A stretch of DNA of 20,524 nt from a virus, in IMG/VR virus record IMGVR_UViG_3300025010_001835, positions 1-20,524 of that record. The stretch is one strand, 5' to 3'. The position numbers were made by a program, and so were the translations under genes. Within the stretch, counting starts at the first letter, position 1. Each line of letters begins with the position of its first letter. Shown here in pieces: positions 19,253-20,524 of the stretch. The notes under the pieces are model-generated. The model saw nothing but the letters and a program-made list of their open reading frames with translations, had not been told where the DNA came from and searched no databases.

Positions 19253-19264
19253 ACATTTAAATGT
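19253..19264 (+). promoter_or_regulatory. Palindrome covering the TATA box of the 19312 gene
   Basis: ACATTTAAATGT is a perfect 12-base palindrome that contains the TATA box TTTAAAT. A protein bound here would block TBP. The box is centred about 54 bases before ATG 19312. The 12 bases AAACATTTAAAT (19251-19262) recur exactly at 4896-4907. Confidence 0.55.
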
Positions 19265-19311
19265 ATTGTTTGGCTGTTTTTTGCTTATGTGTTCTCCGTG
19301 TAGGTGTTGCT

Positions 19312-19818
19312 ATGGCTAAACGGGGACGAAAACCGATATTCAACGATAAAAGGACAACTTGCATTACTGCTGAAAATGATGATTTTGAGTTTCTGAGGGA
19401 TCAAGGAATTGAATCATCTGAGTTTTTCAGGGAAAGTGTGGCAGCCTTAAGAAAAACGAAAAGCTCGCCTATCGAACGTTTAAGAAAAGAAATAGATGAA
19501 ACCAGAGCTACAATACTTGGATATGAAATTATCCTGCATCAACAGGAAACGCAATTAAAAGAACTTGAAGGTAAAGCAGAGATTGAAGCACGGGAAGACA
19601 AAGAGAAGAGTGAATTTGAAGAAAAAAGATTGGAATACATAAAGGGCTGCATCAAATCAATGCAGACCCAGAGTACATATAACAGATATTGGATGGAACA
19701 CCTAAGAGACGCATGGAAATTCCAGACATTTGAAGAAGCAAAAGAGTATGTAAGGAATGTCTGGATTGAGGAAGGCGTACCCGTAAAGAAGGTTAACAAT
19801 TACTTAAGATTGAATTGA
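19312..19818 (+). CDS. RHH-like DNA-binding protein with coiled coil, 168 aa
   Basis: The N-terminus is basic (AKRGRKP), followed by a strand and two helices (TTCITAENDDFEFLRDQG, SSEFFRESVAALRKTK, residues about 15-49) like a ribbon-helix-helix fold. Residues 53-115 form a strong coiled coil, and the last 50 residues are a small helical domain with several Trp and Tyr. The open frame starts at 19261, inside the TATA box, so the true start is ATG 19312, with AGGTG before it. DNA binding plus a long coiled coil suits a partition or copy-control protein, and the A/T-rich repeat region begins immediately downstream. Smaller relatives are at 20140 and perhaps 19015. Confidence 0.72.
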   Translation: MAKRGRKPIFNDKRTTCITAENDDFEFLRDQGIESSEFFRESVAALRKTKSSPIERLRKEIDETRATILGYEIILHQQETQLKELEGKAEIEAREDKEKSEFEEKRLEYIKGCIKSMQTQSTYNRYWMEHLRDAWKFQTFEEAKEYVRNVWIEEGVPVKKVNNYLRLN

Positions 19819-19847
19819 ATATATATGAAATTCAATTTCGCATATAT
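19819..19847. repeat. 29-base imperfect palindrome
   Basis: ATATATATGAAATT (19819-19832) and AATTTCGCATATAT (19834-19847) are inverted copies matching at 12 of 14 positions around a single central C; the inner six pairs are perfect. It starts at the stop of the ribbon-helix-helix-like gene. Confidence 0.6.
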
Positions 19848-20139
19848 GATTTAAACCTCTCGGAAATGTCTGTATATAGATATAAAACGAATTTAATATC
19901 GTATATATATAATATATTTAATTAGTAAAGTATAGTAGTAGTATAGTATAGAGAGATGTTTAATTCATATATATCAAATTGCTTTTTGTATATAATAAAT
20001 TACCTCGTTAGCGTTTTCAAAGTGGATTGTGCAAAATCTTGACTAAAAAAAGAGTTATTCTCAGGAATCAGATAATTGCTGGTCTTGATTTAGTAATACT
20101 TAATTCAATTTGATATATACAAAAAAAAGAGGATTAAAC
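19819..20139. other. A/T-rich repeat-bearing gap, candidate origin or partition site
   Basis: About 320 bases with no plausible gene. The first 175 bases are extremely A/T-rich, with the 29-base palindrome, runs of TATATATA, and short direct repeats of AGTATAG around 19926-19952. TTCATATATATCAAAT (about 19965-19980) is partly repeated in inverse orientation near 20107-20118 (ATTTGATATATA). The remainder (about 20000-20100) is less extreme. It lies between two genes for probable DNA-binding proteins, typical of plasmid origins or centromere-like sites. A TATA-like TGATATATAC (20111-20120) may drive the gene at 20140. No replication gene is seen beside it. Confidence 0.45.
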
Positions 20140-20388
20140 ATGACACATTCGGAAATGGAAACAGTAGAAGTAGAGCTCGAAGACTACAAACTTGCATATC
20201 TTGAAAAAAACAATATAGATCTATCAAAATTAGTTCAAGACACGATAGATGCTATGTTATCAGGCTCTACGTTAGCCAATCTCAAATTAGAAGCCACACA
20301 CTTAAAGAAATCAATAGAAATGAGTAAGGAAATGTTATCACAGGTAGAAGAAGAAATAGAATTACTTGAGAATACCGGATGTAAATAA
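20140..20388 (+). CDS. Small RHH-like coiled-coil protein, 82 aa
   Basis: Residues about 6-40 (METVEVELEDYKLAYLEKNN, then DLSKLVQDTIDAMLSG) fit a ribbon-helix-helix fold; residues 45-78 are a coiled coil (SIEMSKEMLSQVEEEIELLE). The architecture is a short form of the protein at 19312. The open frame begins at TTG 20110, but AGAGGATT lies just before ATG 20140. It is followed by a small gene in the same direction 29 bases on. Confidence 0.7.
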   Translation: MTHSEMETVEVELEDYKLAYLEKNNIDLSKLVQDTIDAMLSGSTLANLKLEATHLKKSIEMSKEMLSQVEEEIELLENTGCK

Positions 20389-20417
20389 CATTTTAAAAAA
20401 AGAACGGAGTCTAAAAC

Positions 20418-20524
20418 ATGCGATTAAAACTAAAACCCACTCATCTCAAAGGTGACCTATTCCGACTTGAAACACCAACCCGGATAATATATCTCACCGA
20501 ACGCAACGGTAAAGTTCTGATCAG
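20418..20524 (+). CDS. Partial hypothetical gene at right edge
   Basis: Starts MRLKLKPTHLKGDLFRLETP and runs off the window after 35 codons. It looks beta-rich and basic. The leader AAAAAAGAACGGAG is identical to the one before the gene at 439. If the window ends are joined, the frame closes after 45 codons at a TAA at 29-31, two bases before the GTG start at 33. No family recognised. Confidence 0.6.
   Translation, partial: MRLKLKPTHLKGDLFRLETPTRIIYLTERNGKVLI

Noticed and set aside
1-20524. tRNA, rRNA, CRISPR array, integrase or insertion sequence
   Set aside because: No cloverleaf with a T-loop consensus, no regularly spaced repeats, and no transposase or recombinase motif was found by reading; short tRNA fragments used as attachment sites could still be missed.

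Overview
The window looks like a piece, or possibly all, of a mobile element from a methanogenic archaeon, most likely in the Methanosarcina group. The archaeal signs are A/T-rich TATA boxes of the TTTAAATA or TTATATA type about 24-27 bases before some start codons (leaderless genes), strong GGAGG ribosome binding sites inside polycistrons, and runs of eight T directly after operons. The host hint is a secreted parallel beta-helix protein that resembles the disaggregatase-related surface proteins of Methanosarcina. No rRNA, tRNA, CRISPR array, integrase, transposase or recognisable replication initiator was seen.

Layout. Bases 1-3015 (+) carry three small genes, two with zinc ribbons and the third of these with a winged helix, then a terminase small/large subunit pair with its own promoter. 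Bases 3112-4819 (-) are a packed operon of ten very small genes, several Cys-rich. Bases 4966-6231 (+) are a second small-gene operon, mainly tiny membrane proteins. Bases 6274-6949 (-) hold two genes, one membrane-anchored, followed by about 400 bases without a convincing gene. Bases 7346-12660 (-) are a four-gene type IV secretion-like operon: VirB2-like pilin, VirB6-like polytopic membrane protein, a protein joining two membrane helices to a VirB4-N-like domain, and a VirB4 ATPase with an added C-terminal domain. Bases 12762-14255 (-) encode the beta-helix protein. From 14352 to 18864 (+) there is a long run of small, phage-like accessory genes. From 18865 to the end are three genes for ribbon-helix-helix-like proteins, palindromic promoters, a 320-base A/T-rich repeat-containing gap, and a gene cut by the window edge.

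How it may work together (inference). The secretion-like operon could build a membrane channel and short pilus, and the beta-helix protein could act on or bind the host surface matrix. I see no relaxase and no VirD4-type coupling protein, but there is a complete viral-type terminase motor/nuclease, and the VirB4 ATPase carries a C-terminal region resembling the PD-(D/E)XK or replication-relaxation fold. A dsDNA transfer or packaging machine mixing viral and conjugative parts is the most interesting reading.

Several starts were moved downstream of the longest open frame because a ribosome binding site or promoter position favours the inner ATG. The two window ends can be joined to give sensible gene ends, so a circular element of about 20.5 kb is possible but not shown.
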